Shown: positions 11,155-24,096, numbered from the stretch's first letter. The stretch is DNA of 64,000 nucleotides from Ectocarpus siliculosus (GCA_000310025.1 FN649755.1:473792-537791); one strand, 5' to 3'. A program made the numbers and translations. The notes: generated by a model from the sequence alone, not told the origin.

Positions 11155-13690
11155 TTAATTCAGAGGACCGATATCGTTCACATCATCACTTGAGCTGTCA
11201 GCTGTAGAGCGCCACCGAACACAACATAGCCGAACGCATTCCGATACACATGCATCACGACGAAAGACGGCGTGTTCCAACACCAACGAAATCTGGGACA
11301 TGGTATCAACCACTGCTGCAACTGGAGGAATATCGATGCACCGTAGCTGGCAACATATGGATGGGCCGGCAGTCACGTCCAAACACGTGTGCGGGAGCCA
11401 TAATACTTCCAAACACAAAACAGTCAGACTGCTGTCGGAACATTTCAGAATGAGAGCTACGTGGCGATGACTACATCAAGAGAAGTTCCTTAGAAACGCC
11501 TCGCGGAGTCGTTGATACATGTAACTGTAGAAAAATAACGATCGGATCTTGGTCTTGCAGGCCAACCGCCAAAGCGACGGAGCATCGATCAAGCGGGTCT
11601 CTGGAGAAGCTCTAGACGGGCATAAAAACATCCAGCTACAAATATGGTATCACACTACCGGCGCTCCTGGTCAAAGCAGAAACTCACAAGCGATCGACTT
11701 GACTAGGAAGGAACGAAAATTCATACGGCTACAGTATGATGTCTGGCAGGCTCGATCCTATCTGTGTGAGGGAGAGGAAAAACAACGAAACGTTATTATT
11801 GTTCGGCACCAACATAGCTCATTCTTTACTCACCAGGTGCTGATGAAAACGACTTCGCGCCTCGCTTCATGACGCTGCACGTGTTACTCGTATGCCGACC
11901 TTTCCAAATTGAAGCAATAGGAGAAGCGGGGGGGGGGGGCACAAATCAGTTGGTGAGCTATGTTGCCGCTGAGACTTAATGGAGAAGTCGTAACGCCCTC
12001 GGAGAAACCGATCACCAAGATTTTTCAACAAAGAAACAGTCCGGGTTGCCCAAGATGGCGGCATATATGCTGCACAGTCTTTGATCTTTGGCGTCAAAAG
12101 CGACCGAGGGCACGGTGAAATGTTGTTCTGTGGGAAACATTCCCCACCCACCTGCGGTCGAACGTGCACCATACTGAAGGCATTCTCTCCAGAAAGGTCG
12201 AAGATACGAAAATGAAGGTCTGATATTCTCATGAGCAACGATGGGGCGACTGATCCATCCCACGCTCGATGAGTGGAGACGCGGTGAATCCATGATGAGA
12301 CCCGCACATGACATGAAATATGCGCAGCGTCCGTGCAAGCGACACCCCCTTCCACCACAAAGAAGCTAATGCTAACGGGAGGATTACGAAACATCTATCT
12401 CGCTGCGTGTTGCTTCCAAACCGACAACAACACACATGTAGCGGAGCATGGGGTTGGGGGAACAGTGACACTGCTCCAGAGTGTGAGCTTATTGTGCTTT
12501 GTTTCCGGCGATTTCAGGCGGAAACATCACGCTTGGAATGCTGCCGCTTCTTCTCGTTGCAGCTTCTCTGTTGCGCATTGCGTTCCCTGTCGATATTCAC
12601 CCAGCTTATTCCAACGCACACATGGCTTTCTCTCCCTCGGCCTTCCCTTTCTCTCTCGTTCTTTCTTTCATTCTTTTTCCCGTGCATCCATTGGGGTGTG
12701 GCGTGTACAGCGGCCACTTTCCAATAGTGTTCGCGTACGGAGGGACCCGAGATCCCCACCAACTGGATGCGCAAAATATACATTGCTAACACAAGTTCGC
12801 CGGGGGCGGATTGAAACATCTACAGTATAAAAAAAATGAAGCACCGACAAGATGCGGGCATTCCGTGCGCGTTTGCGGTCTTTGGATGTTCGTGTGCTGT
12901 AGCTTGACGCCGCGATGAACCTCAGTGGATTAAGCTACCTCAACGAACAGCTCGTTGGTTTGGTACGTAATTTTTGTTGGTTCGGTGTGATGGGTGACAG
13001 TACTGGTTATGTCAGAGAAACCCCTAAATCTTGGCCAAAGATTTTCTCGAAAGGACGAGAAACTGGCCGTTGACGATTCTTCTCCAAATTCTCAAATCGA
13101 TTCCGAAAACGGCGAGACAACATTAATTTTGTGGGGCGAGGTATTGCCAAGGTCAGATATAAGGAAGCGGTAGAGTTGGCAGACTTCTTCGTGAGAAGAA
13201 TCAAGGAGATGCCGGCATGTTGCTTTCCAAAGTGAAACACCAGTACAAACCTACCATCGCGCAGCAACCGTCCGTTGTGGTCGGTGGTGCGCAATGCTAG
13301 TCTAAGATAGCAAACATTGTCATACACGACTATTAGCAGTCCGCGATTCCCGAAATCATCCTGTCGTCGTCGAGGTCTGCTGTACGGTTCAACTTTCAAA
13401 CGCTTCAAGCACCTTTGCGTATTGCTACACTCACGAATCCATTACCCCACTCCTTCAAATCGACGACGCGACGAGTGGGTAGTGTGAGGGATCGGCTGCG
13501 CTGAAGTTCGCGGCCCCACACTCACATACATGTTGATTCGCGATCAATGGATGCTTGAAGCATCCTACGATCGTACCGAACAGCAGCTTAAAAAGAACCC
13601 TGCTTGTAGCCCACGGAACTCGGTGATGAAAGGATCATTTGGGAATCGCCAGCCGCAAAGCTGCAGCGAATTCAAGGTCTATAACAGTGT
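11155..13690. other. intergenic; dispersed repeat near 11.2-11.87 kb
   Basis: Parts of 11,200-11,870 (for example CATCACGACGAAAGACG, and the stretch ending CTCATTCTTTACTCACCAGG) recur at 54,040-54,375. With the exon-family copies beside them (10.25 and 53.45 kb) they suggest two copies of one larger unit. From 11.9 to 13.7 kb I see no supported gene. Confidence 0.35.
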
Positions 13691-14084
13691 TAGCTAGTAA
13701 TATTGTACATCAGCGGCCGCAGTGAAAATTTTCTGCACGATGGTAGATTTGTACTGGTGTTCGAACTGGGAAATCAAATACTCAGGCTTTTCTTGTATTT
13801 TCCAGAGGAAATCTGCAACTCCAACAGCAGCACCACCCCTGTCTCGTCCCCTTAAAGACCGGTGCATGCTACGTGTCCCGAATTTCGCTTCGCGCATACC
13901 TTTGCCCCTGCCCCCGTAGTACGTAGGTCAGAGCCTTTCGCCACCTACAGTACAGAACTACTCTTTTTTCTGAAAAATACCTCAAAGAGTGAGAAAGAAA
14001 AGACCGCAGAGGCGCTCTGCACACACGCGGATGACGACATCCGGCACACGGGGTCTCCCACGCTTTGTACAGTTTTGCTAAGCC

Positions 14085-14635
14085 GCCCAAGGGTCACCCA
14101 TGGGTCAACCATGGGCGGCCAATGAGTGCTCTTGAACCGGAACCAGTGTACTCCTTAGCAATATAGTTCCTGTTCTTGAACGGGCAGTATAATGGCTAAT
14201 ACTCGTAACGATAATCCTATCCCTATCCCTAACCCCAAGCCCTGTGGAATAAAGTAGGACACAGAAATATTGCGGCAGTTTATAGGTTGTCGAAGAGGAC
14301 TTCGGTTCACGTGTGACGTGTATTTAGAGGAATGCGGCGTGACTTCGACGACAAAGAGCTGTGTCGTGTGTCAACGAACGGTCTTGCATCTCTAAGGTCA
14401 GGAAACAAACACACAAGGGCTCCTCAGAGCACAAACAAACTCCCTCGATTGGACGAGGGTTTCACAGCACACACGATATGTGCGACGCGGCAAACTTCTA
14501 GGTGATGTGCCGCTGGCTATGTTCTACATAGGTTGATATGCCGGTGGCGAATTCTAGGTTGAAGTGCCCACGGTAGGCACTTCGTAGGCAGTTCATGGGC
14601 CGCCCATGGGCCCGTCCATTGGCGGTTAAACCCGC
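14085..14635. repeat. CCATGGGCGG-bounded segment
   Basis: CCGCCCAAGGGTCACCCATG at 14,085-14,110 and a similar sequence in reverse complement at 14,595-14,632 bound a 550-bp segment. It may be a small inverted-repeat element using the CCATGGG vocabulary of 1.8-3.9 kb. The match is imperfect. Confidence 0.3.
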
Positions 14636-14639
14636 CTAC

Positions 14640-15030
14640 AAGTAGTACTGGAAGCCAAATGGGGACACTTTGGGAACACAGCACTCAGACCCCTGGTTAC
14701 CGCACCTAGCCTCAGCTTTGTGCCACGCACGCCACGCACGTAAGACACCTTGGTCTATCATGCTCGCTGAGGTGGTGAGCTGTGTGACATTCTTTGTGAT
14801 GCCTCTCCTGGGCCGCTGCCTTGCTGTGCACATCTCCCAACCCACGTGCCCCCTAGATCGTAAAACTGCTGTACTTGTACATCGCGTGGTACTGGCAAAA
14901 TTGCTGACTTCAACTCAGTATGAAAGTTGTCCCCACGTGTTCTGGGGGCACTTTTCATACTGAAGCCAAGTCACCCTTTGTCTGGTAAAGAGCTCAGTTT
15001 CTTTGGAGGGACTGTAAGCCCCTCGACGAA
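14640..15030. repeat. dispersed repeat, copy 1 (copy 2 at 55.98 kb)
   Basis: The stretch AGTACTGGAAGCCAAATGGG ... through TGATGCCTCTCCT ... to the CTCAGTTTCTT region aligns in the same orientation with 55,985-56,340. Inside it, 14,918-14,960 is a palindrome (AGTATGAAAGT ... ACTTTTCATACT). No coding function is visible; it looks like an old non-autonomous element. Confidence 0.55.
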
Positions 15031-15911
15031 TGGTTGAAAAACGTATGCGGTATTCGTTTGTAGAAGTAACCAGAAACGGGTATATACGGAAGACTATCAC
15101 CATTTCAAGGTACACTTGGAAATCAACACGACACCAATCTCCGACAGCATCCGCCGTAGATCGCGGCGAAACCAATAAACCGCTGTCTGTGTCCTGTGCC
15201 TCGGAAGCATGATGCACGAGGCAGGTCGTGCCCGTTTTTCTCTCGCTCTGTGTGTCTCTCTCTCTCTGTGCTTCTACTATCAGCACCACACCGAACGAAC
15301 TAGCGCGTTAAGCGAGTCCGACCCTCTGTCCAGAGGGGCCGGTATCCTATGGAGGCGGTGCCCACCACCGAGCGAGCGTTGTTGGTGGTTTGGTTGTGGG
15401 TATGTATGTGCGGTACACGGTATGTGCGGTACACAGTTTTTTCTGCGGGTTTTATGCTAGAGTGTCGGGCGCCGGGATTATCTGACCATTTCTGGGTACA
15501 AAATCGACCTCTTCCGGGTACACCAGTAACCAATATCGGTCACACCAGAGGGTCCTAATGCCAGCGGTAGCTAGTTGTACCCGATGGAGGTTTCTTCCGA
15601 AATGGGTACGATGTTTTTTCGGCCAATCAGCTGACAGCCTGGGGGTGCAAGCGTGTTGATTTCTACGTGTACCCTAAAGTGGGGAAAAAGTACCCGGGTG
15701 TACCCGTTCCTGATTATTGGTCATTTTTTTTTTGCGGAGGGACTGGGTTAGACTATTAATATTACTTCTTCTGCTTTGGGAGGTTAACAAATTGGCCAGT
15801 AGTGCGGGAGATTGGCACACGGTCGCTTCGGCAAGAGTGAGGCAAGACAATCTTGACTTTTTAACAACTCCGTCAACTAACCCGTGTACATAACAAGGAG
15901 GGTACAACTTG

Positions 15912-15912
<1 letters not shown>

Positions 15913-15948
<36 letters not shown>
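15913..15948. repeat. (GTT)n microsatellite
   Basis: About 12 uninterrupted GTT units; on the - strand this is (AAC)n, the same tail type as the SINE and LINE in this window. The sequence to its right was not recognised as a SINE body. Confidence 0.85.
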
Positions 15949-16719
15949 TTAGCGCCGTATTCGCAGCGGTGGACACAACAAGGCGTGCATGCAACTTGAC
16001 CGCTACCACTTGAGAGCGTGGCTAGACGCTAAAGGTCAACCTCACCTCTCGTAATTCCAGCTGCTAATTTTCCCGCTTGCCCTCCTCTCCCTTGCCCACC
16101 TCCTCGTCCTCGACCAGCTCGACCGCGGTTGATTTGGACAAATCGTTTGGCACAACACAACGGCAGTTGCAAGAAGACTTGAACAAGAGTGAAAGGGGGC
16201 CCGCAAACCGCTCGGGACTGGAGACTGGAGGCCCGGCGAGGGTTCTGCGGATGAACTCATGACGTTCCACGTCAACCGCTGCTGCTGTGTTGGTGGGTTC
16301 GGCGGCTCGCTGCGGGCGTAGAAAACTAACACTGGAGCCTGAGGATAATCTTCGTGGGCCCAGGGTCTTCCAGGAAGCGCGTGCTGTGTGCAGTAGTCTC
16401 GACGTGAAGATTCGATCCATGGATCTGGACCAGCTGCCCGAGTAGAGCTCAGAGAATAGTCTAGGCGGGTAGCGGCGAAGTATGCATATGACCAGCACCC
16501 GTCATTAGACTCTGCATCGCTCGAAAACACTGACATTTGCACCGGTTTTGACCGGGGAAACCCGTCCAGTGTCGGAGAATGTGTGATCTGTTTTAGGTTT
16601 TTGGTCTTCACCTCAAGTCAGCGCTCACAGCACTTGTGAATTTATTCCAACACGTGGACACACAGCAGGGTTCTTCTCCCCCAGGCCCCATACCCAACCC
16701 CGCCGCGGTAATTTTCCTT

Positions 16720-16928
16720 CGATTTGAGAAGAGTGCAGCACTCTCTTCCCTCTCCCTACACACGAACGACAGTATCGCTTTCCACCTACATGTGCGCCTC
16801 GAACGGAAGAGAGAGAAAAAAAACCTTTGCAAGAATAACTCGCAAATGCCCGGACTCGAACCACCCTTCACTCTGGCCGTTATATGGAAGGTTTTCGAGG
16901 ATACCAACATGACCACCTGGGCGATCTA
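16720..16928 (-). mobile_element. SINE family 2, copy 1
   Basis: Read on the - strand from 16,928, a tRNA-like head has an A-box-like GGTGGTCATGTTGG and a B box GGTTCGAGTCC. It is followed by CTTGCAAAG, a TTTCTCTC run, GGAAAGCG and GTTCGTGTGTA, and ends in GAAGAGAGTGCTGCACTCTTC. The same ordered blocks occur on the + strand at 50,345-50,530. The head does not fold into a full cloverleaf, so it is a degenerate SINE head and not a tRNA gene. Confidence 0.65.
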
Positions 16929-16929
16929 G

Positions 16930-19020
16930 GGTGCTGAACATGATGTACATGTATGTCACGAAGACCCTTGGTCAATGTCGTGAGTTTGCCTCCAGGGGGC
17001 TCTTGTCATAGGGCGTTTGGGCAGGGGTCAACAGCTAAAGCCTATGAAACGGGCCCGTCTAGAGAAAAAATATATTCGCATTGCGAACCCGTTGTCGCTA
17101 CGTGATCGAACACCTTGGAGAAAAGGCGAACTCTGAGCTAAAAATACAGTTCCAAATGACAACCGTACCAATGGAAACGATGGGCAAAGCTCTCGACAAC
17201 GAAGGGCGTAAAGTCGCAGCTACTGCACTACAGTATTCGCCAGCAGATTTCAACTTCAAACCAAGCTTTGATGAAACCGAGCACAAGAATTTTTGCTACG
17301 GTCATCGGCCGAGAACGTAGACAGAAAAGACAGAAATTCAGCCTTCGTTGAATACGGGATTTGTTTTTAACCGCCTTGGTATGGTGCTCGTGAGATTGTC
17401 AGTAAATATCGTGACATTTGTATCACACGAGCACCCGCGCACATGGTCTGTGCGCCGAATAATGCTGCCCCCGCGACCGAGGAGACATCCGCGACACCCA
17501 GATCCCAAGGGTCGAATGAATCCACCGTTGCTCATGTTAGAGAAACCTACTAAACCCGTTATGATCCGGGTTACGGTAAGGGCGAAGAAGGCGCTATCCG
17601 TCAGCAACAGCATCCCGATCCAGGCTCAATAGGACAGGAGGGCTCTCTACAGTAGCTCAAAGAGAATTTGCCGCACAGATTTCACGACGCGACCAGTGGG
17701 TTCCACTCCTTCCTGTGTTTTAAATGAGAAGCATCTTTCGAGGTAGACACCCTTGCTTACTGTACGTGGTCATCTGTGGGAGGAAACTCCGAACATCTCA
17801 GCTCACGTAGCAAAACCACGAAGCTACGAGTATTAGTGGTTAGGAAGCTTACGGTTCGCGGAAGACTTACTTTGTGGCCCTGTGTCTGCCCACCATCAGA
17901 GGAAATGGAACCGCAGTACCTTGGCGTAAATTGCACCAATGAATTTTGAGGTTTGGGAGATGTAAGGGAGTACACGTCTCACCACGGAACATGGGGGGAT
18001 TGTCACCACAATAACTACATAGTCCGGAAGCGTTCCGGCAACCTACACACCATTCCTGGTACCTGTACTAGTACCATTCTCCGTACTGCTACTCCGGAAC
18101 CATTGCCGGAACCGTTCCTACGTTCCTGGAATTTTCCGGCAAATTTGCCTTCGTACAACAATAACCCGCATGTTTTGAAAAACACGCAAAGAATCGTTAT
18201 GCGGTCTGAAACATGCATGTAGACGGTTGTGAACGCTCCTTACGACAACTTTTCTTGACTACATACTTGGTGTTTGCAAGTACTATCAGTGAAGTACCGA
18301 TTTATGCCGCATTTCTACTACTTGGGCGTATAGAAATCGGGAAGGTAAATTGCTGCGCTACGAAATCGCAATAGAAATACAGTCAGGACAGTTCGTGATT
18401 TTTCCAGTAGTCTTGAATACTCAAATTCAACAGCATCACCCCGTAATCAATCCTCGAGAGTGATTTTGTGCTTGTCACTGTCGACCACTTCGAAACTGCT
18501 GGAACGAAGGCGGAACGTACAACCTCAATCCTCTTTCGAGACGAGCTATCTATGCGGGAACTTTCAACCCGTCTAGATCTACCCTCCTTACGGCTGCTTT
18601 TTCAACGTATGGTGGTCTTGGCACCAACCAACTAATCGTAGCTATCGCCATACGAAGCCTTTTGCATGGGGAAGTTTGACGACAAAACAGCCTTGCTTCG
18701 TCTGAAGGCTTAACATACTAACAGCAGGATTCAGACGATGATGGCAGTGAGAGGAATCTATTTGGTAGCGTTCCTGATCCGAAGAACAGGTGAGCCTCCC
18801 CATGCCGCCCATTCGCGGGGTTCTCGACAATGGAATTTAGAAGTGTTTCAGGTTTTGCTCACCATTGAGCAGGGGGAACAGCACAAGGAGCAGCACCCGA
18901 CACAAAGATAGCACGCTTCTAAATACGCCTTCCGGCCAGCTGTTTCCAGCAACAGGCGCAGGGTGGAGTGTCGCAACCTGGGCGTTGCTTGCATTATCAC
19001 GTTTCACCGTTGCAACCCCT
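16930..19020. other. intergenic, no supported gene
   Basis: The + strand frame at 17,081-17,320 (79 codons) is moderately protein-like but has no recognised family and no strong splice context. Near 18,020-18,150 there are many TTCCGG and CCGGAA words. Nothing else stands out. Confidence 0.35.
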
Positions 19021-19025
19021 AAATA

Positions 19026-20217
19026 TTAAGTGATGTGAAGGTGCAAGACCTGTACAGTGGAAGGAACGATGACCCCGTCAAAACTGGAGCCCTTACACAC
19101 GGCCAGCTGGCGAAGACCTTTAGGCCATTCGATTCCGCGGAGAAGGCGGTCGTCACCTGAAACAAAGCCGTACTCTAGAAGACTAAATGTCTCGAGGTCG
19201 GGCATCCAAGTGCCCAGGCCTTGCAATAACTGCCTAAACCCGGGGCCTAGTGTAAGTCGCCGCATCGACGCAGGCCAAATGCTGCTGCCAATACGCTGAC
19301 TGAACTCCGAGTAAATCGTATCCTGATTGTCCCCTGCACCATCGCGCAATCCAAACATAAGCTCTTCCAAGGACGCCGGCCACCTCACGTTGTCAACTGG
19401 CCTGTTGAATGCTAATCCGAAAGCGAGCCTCTGAAGCGAATCCGGCCATAAAACGTCCTCAATCGGCTGGTCGAAGGCCTCGCCAAACGTGAGGTGCCGC
19501 AAGGACGTCGGCCACGCCACATGCTTTATGGATTGGTTGAAACGCGAATGGCTATTTAGCAAAACTTATCTTCTGCAGGGGCGGCGGAAGTCCGGTCCGG
19601 TCGATCGGCTGGTTGAAGCTATATCCGAAACCTAGCTCGTGCAAGGATGGCGGCCACTCGACATCATTAATGGAATGGTTAAAGTCGCCTCCGAGAACAA
19701 GGTGCTGCAAAGATTCTGGCCATTTTATAAGTTCCAGAGGCTGGTTGAACGGTGAAGTATAGAGGAACTCGATCATTTTCAGCCGTCGCGGCCATGTCAC
19801 AGCCTCAAGGCTGCCATCGAAGGTACCGCCGAACTCCAGGCAGTCAACGTCCGTGATTGCGAATATTGGATTTCCTAATTCCGCTGCTGCCCTCATGTTC
19901 CACGTCACGCTGCGCGCCCTTAGCCGTGGCACGCGTGTCCAACATAGCCGCTTCGGGTGTGGGGGTGGCGCATCTGCAGCGGCCAGCAGATTGCGTGGGA
20001 TTTGTGGGTCGACTTTCAAGTGCATGATCGGGTAGTTTCTGCACGCGATGCAGAACTCCAAGGACGCTCGCTGTAGCTCCTTGGTCGACGTGTACCAACT
20101 CGTCCCGTCGCACGTCTCGTTCAGAGCAACGATAAGGGAGCTCAAGCACGGGTTGTGCGTGAGTCCTGCAGTGTACAAAAACCGTGGTGAAACGTGCAGA
20201 ACGTCAAGATCCCACAA
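19026..20217 (-). pseudogene. FNIP/LRR-repeat protein with a single frameshift
   Basis: The two blocks 20,217-19,552 and 19,562-19,026 form one protein of the same family as the intact gene at 48,246-49,373. They share a unique N-terminal region of about 130 residues with a Cys-rich patch (EFCIACRNY), then FNQPI...WP.SL..L.FG repeats, and a C-terminal segment starting GIEWPKGLR. The frame breaks at about 19,560, where one extra base gives a premature TAG right after LQKISFAK; a neighbouring frame then resumes with RFNQSI. A TGCAG acceptor-like site near the start aligns with one in the 49.4-kb copy, so a 5' exon is likely. It is a recent pseudogene or a sequencing error. Confidence 0.7.
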
Positions 20218-20229
20218 TATCGCTTATCA

Positions 20230-22120
20230 ATATAATAACTTGAAACTGTGTTCGAAGGTCGTCACACAACCGGAACAGAGGTCAAACAGAGGTCGCTCAA
20301 GTCACACACTATATCGAGGTAGTCTAATTATCAACAGAACGTCAATCATACTCGCAAGGGCTTCACGGAATATACAAGTGCCGGCGCATGCCATGATCGA
20401 GCTGAGGCACGAACAGTGTCAACACTTTTGGCCTGTTGCATTCAAAGGTATTCTCGAGGATGCGACTGGAAGGGGTGCTGTAGCCCCGACTCGTCGGACT
20501 CTTCAGCGACAAAACTACTGTATGTATTAGACTACTGCTGTAGAGATAATATTCAGTGGTGGTGGGGCCAACGGTGAGACGAGACTGTGCACCCACCAGG
20601 AAACGTCACGTTGCACTAGTGACAACTTACCGCTCTCAGCATATGAGATACACAACAACAAAGAAGAGATCGAACAAGCTTCTTGAAGAGAAACAGTCTA
20701 TCGCTCGGGGGAATCGCGTAAGAGTTATTTCGCCGATCTTCCAGAAGCAGAATCTACTTGTTTCTTTTTCCACGAGAAGCAAACTGTTGCGCCAGAATCT
20801 TCGCCACAATATGTTAAGGACGAAGTTGCTTCCCCTTCGAGCAAACATTGCACCAAAACCATAGAGTGCACATGAAGAGATGATCATGATTTGGTCTTGG
20901 TGTTGATTGCCTCCCAAGGACCGAAACACAGGGGATGTGCAGAATACCGGTAGTATGTCCGATGAAACAGTTGCTCCTACGTTCGTCTGTCTGTGCCATT
21001 TCTGCCTCGTCGCCCACTTATGTGTATGTGTGTAGTTGGGCGAGACAGGGCAAGTGAACCGATGGATGCACACACGGGACCGTCCGATCTCGGAACACAT
21101 GTATGTGGGGCGCGTGCGGAGGCGGGTGTGTGTATATTTGCACGCGGTTCTGCCCTGTGCATGGTCGGAACTGTGTGTTGCAGTGTTGGTGTTTGAATCT
21201 TGCAGTCGGGTCGATGGAGATGGTTGCTGTGAGCTTCGTGAAATTCCGCACATGATCAGCGAGTAGAGAGGCCCGGCCGTAGCACCAAGCTGAACTATCT
21301 TTGTGAAAGGGCTGCCGTTTGCGACAGTAACGATGACGAGGGCAACACGAAACGGTGAAAGCCGACTGGGGACGCCAGGTCGCGATATATACCGTGAACA
21401 TAAGCCGCCACAAGCAGTATTCCGTGATCTTGGAAAATGACCGTGAAGCCACGCGGTCAGTTCCCGGACCAATTCCTCGTGTGCCACCGTTTCGTGACAC
21501 CCAGACCCCCGGAATACCGTTGCTTAGTCGTGAGTGATTTTGAAAATTCGAGATGACACTCTACGCCACCCATCCGGCCTTGTTCACTCAGCCCACCACA
21601 ACGTCCTGTTTGGGGAGTCGACGGATGGCGCTCCTTGGATAAAACCATTGCCGAATACCACGGAGGTGTAGGCCTATACTGAGTGCTGCTGTCGTGTCAT
21701 GGGTGGTATGTAAAGTCTTTCTATGTGCGGCCGCCAAACATGGTGTGGTCGAAAACAGTCCGCTCGAATAGAATGCTAGTCGTACACAGCGCACTTGGGG
21801 AACAAACATCATCACGGAGCCCGGTGGATACAGGGGACGGCGAGGAACCTGACGCCACCGTAACGACTTCGGGGACAACCGATTTCCCCACAACGGATAG
21901 TACAAAACCTTCCAACAGGTAGGAATGCTCGTCCAATAAAATGTCTTAGTTGTTGCATACAGTAAATCGGAATGTATTGTGTGGCTTTGGGGTGTTGCTT
22001 GTTTTTTGGGGGATTTTGGGGGGTGTTTTCTTGCTCGGATATTTGTTGGTTGTGGTTGGGGATGCAACATGGGGATAAAACCGCAAGGAAGGAAGGTTCG
22101 ATCCACGATTTACTGCACAC
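20230..22120. other. upstream of the FNIP copy; no other supported gene
   Basis: The stretch near 20,388-20,470 (GCCATGATCGAGCTGAGGCA, then CTCGAGGAT) matches 49,683-49,770 upstream of the intact FNIP gene, so promoter or 5' exon sequence was duplicated with the gene. The rest to 22.1 kb shows only short frames and scattered GT-rich stretches. Confidence 0.4.
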
Positions 22121-22129
22121 CTTAACAAC

Positions 22130-22325
22130 AGGTGTAGCCGGGGGCGATTGAAGGGGAGAAGAAGCCGGAGCCGAAAACGCAACTTCCTTCTCCATCAAAG
22201 AACAGGGCCCGTTGGGGCTTAGAACCACTCCTAACCAGCACCAGCCCGGCGCTAACTTGGTCGCGTCGCCGCTGGCCACGGCCGAACCCCATTCATCTGT
22301 GGAATCGTCAATGGCCCGGTGTTCT
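22130..22325 (-). pseudogene. copy 2 of the three-copy exon family
   Basis: On the - strand this encodes the Asp-Glu-Trp-Gly-Ser-Ala-Val-Ala-Ser-Gly-Asp-Ala-Thr-Lys-Leu-Ala core seen at 53.5 kb. It then loses frame before the KPER block and keeps the LEKEVAFSAPASSPLQSPP-type end in another frame (Leu replaced by Met). The frame loss marks it as decayed. Confidence 0.5.
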
Positions 22326-22621
22326 CAAAGGTACTCGGTGGTTTCGGATCGGTTGCAGTCTGAAACCAACCTCGCACATGAAACCGAATACAGCGAAAAG
22401 TCACCAAACATAATACCTGTTTCCTCGTGATGGTCCATGCTTCGTCGCAATGTTAGGGCCCGGTCGTGACATCCAGTTATCGGGCGGCACGTAAGAAATC
22501 TTGCGACGTGACAGCTGGAATGCCCGCCCAAACTTGAGGCAGAAACCCGCGAAGGATGAAATGTCGAGATTTGTTATGCTCTGCGCAACCCTCTGCATGC
22601 GTCGCCGCTCTGATTACTGTT

Positions 22622-22866
22622 GTATTCTTGTCCCTTACCTAGATCATTCAATGTAAGTATTGGATTGGGTTGGGTGAGGCCTCCTGCACCGACAGGAGGG
22701 CCTCGCCGTGAAGTAACTCTTCGGGCTGGGCATACAGATCGCAATATGCCCAGACCCGAAGCGTTTGAATGATCAGCAAGTTCATGAATAGAAATAGTAT
22801 TCTTGTCCCTTACCTAGATCATTCAATGTAAGTATTGGATTGGGTTGGGTGAGGCCTCCTGCACCG
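22622..22866. repeat. 70-bp perfect direct repeat around a hairpin-rich core
   Basis: Positions 22,622-22,691 and 22,797-22,866 are identical over 70 bp. The sequence between and overlapping them can fold into three nested stems: GATCATTCAA with TTGAATGATC (outer), GAGGCCTCCTG with CAGGAGGGCCTC, and CTTCGGGCTGGGCATA with TATGCCCAGACCCGAAG. There is no open frame worth naming. This could be a structured non-coding RNA gene whose 5' part was copied, or a mobile element end. I could not match it to tRNA, SRP, RNase P or a spliceosomal RNA by eye. Confidence 0.55.
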
Positions 22867-23139
22867 GCCTGTGGTCCCGCCCATTACTTTCCTGTTGATT
22901 GTCTGATCTGCCATATATTGCTTTTGACCACACAAACCTCTAAGGTAGGTCTCTCCCCACCGAAACTTTTTTATTTCCGCGGCACGCACACGTAGAAAAT
23001 CGAATGTATGCGTGGCCGGCCGACAATCGGCAACGTGTTTTAGTCAGGGTAGTACTCGCTACGCCTCGTCTTGGAACCCGCCGTTCCTACACTAGTAGGC
23101 GCCAAGTGCGACGCTATCGGTACGCCGCCCGGCAATTTT

Positions 23140-23900
23140 TCATGATAACAGCGATTGCAGGTCCATCCAGCAACTGTGCCACACATCCCCCGTCCCGAGA
23201 GGAAGGCATCGTGTAGCAGTGTGGCAGCCCGTAACGTCCGCGCCCGCCACCACGGCGTCTACGGAGTCATGGGGGGTCTTACCAAACTGGAAATTGAAGA
23301 TAAGATCCTCCCCCGCTGGCAGCCGCAGAATCTGCGATCCCATCGTGAAGGAGAGGTCGTCGTGGCCGCGAACGCCAGCGAGAACAAAGCGACATCCCTG
23401 GTATGCTCAATGCGTACCACCAAAGGCGATGCAGTTTGTGCCCAGAAGCGCATGTCCCTCAACAAATCGAAGAGAACATGCGGCAACATAGCCTCTGGTG
23501 GTTGACAAAGCTGCTGTTCCTTCCTCGTAAAGATGACGTAGGGTTCTACGAGAGGACTACGACACGGGTCGCCCGACCGCGTAACAGGGTCCCAGCCGCC
23601 GTCTTGCCCCAACTACTTTTGGATCGCGCGCATGTTTCCGCGCGGACAGACAGCCTAGCACGGGCATGACTCGTCAACTTGGAGTACGACGTCATACCCC
23701 GAAGAAAACTCGCACGCGAACCAACGGGTGCAGGTGTCAGCACGAAACATTCGTGTGTGTGCATTTTTTTTTTTTTTTTCGAGAACTAGCAAATACATAA
23801 CGTAGGTATGTTCCGCAGAAATCAATGATGCATGCCCGCACATAAGACCACCATGGTTGCCGTGTCCACCTTCAAGAATACCGCCAAACACAATCCTGCA
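23140..23900 (-). pseudogene. unidentified protein remnant
   Basis: Several - strand blocks look protein-like but lie in different frames. Block 23,343-23,140 contains GSQILRLPAGEDLIFNFQFG. Block 23,500-23,350 contains LLRDMRFWAQTASPLVVRIE. Block 23,890-23,770 contains FGGILEGGHGNHGGLMCGHA. Stops and frame changes separate them, and joining introns are not evident. Protein-like frames also continue to about 24,440. The family is not recognised. A decayed gene, or a gene with introns I failed to place, are both possible. Confidence 0.3.
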
Positions 23901-24047
23901 CGCGGCACAGGGACGGACACCGATATGGCGGTGCAGACAAAACGGTTATACTATAGTGTGGCGAGACCTACCAGCGTAGTCTATGTATTTCGAAGGGCGT
24001 GGAGGAGGAAAACTCGCACCACAAAGATTGGCACACAACTTGTATAT

Positions 24048-24049
<2 letters not shown>

Positions 24050-24093
<44 letters not shown>
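24050..24093. repeat. (GT)n microsatellite
   Basis: About 21 uninterrupted GT units followed by a T run. Confidence 0.9.

Positions 24094-24096
<3 letters not shown>

Noticed and set aside
16042-16611. 189-codon - strand frame
   Set aside because: An overlapping 144-codon frame is equally open; no motif, and part of the region is a dispersed repeat shared with 56.8 kb.
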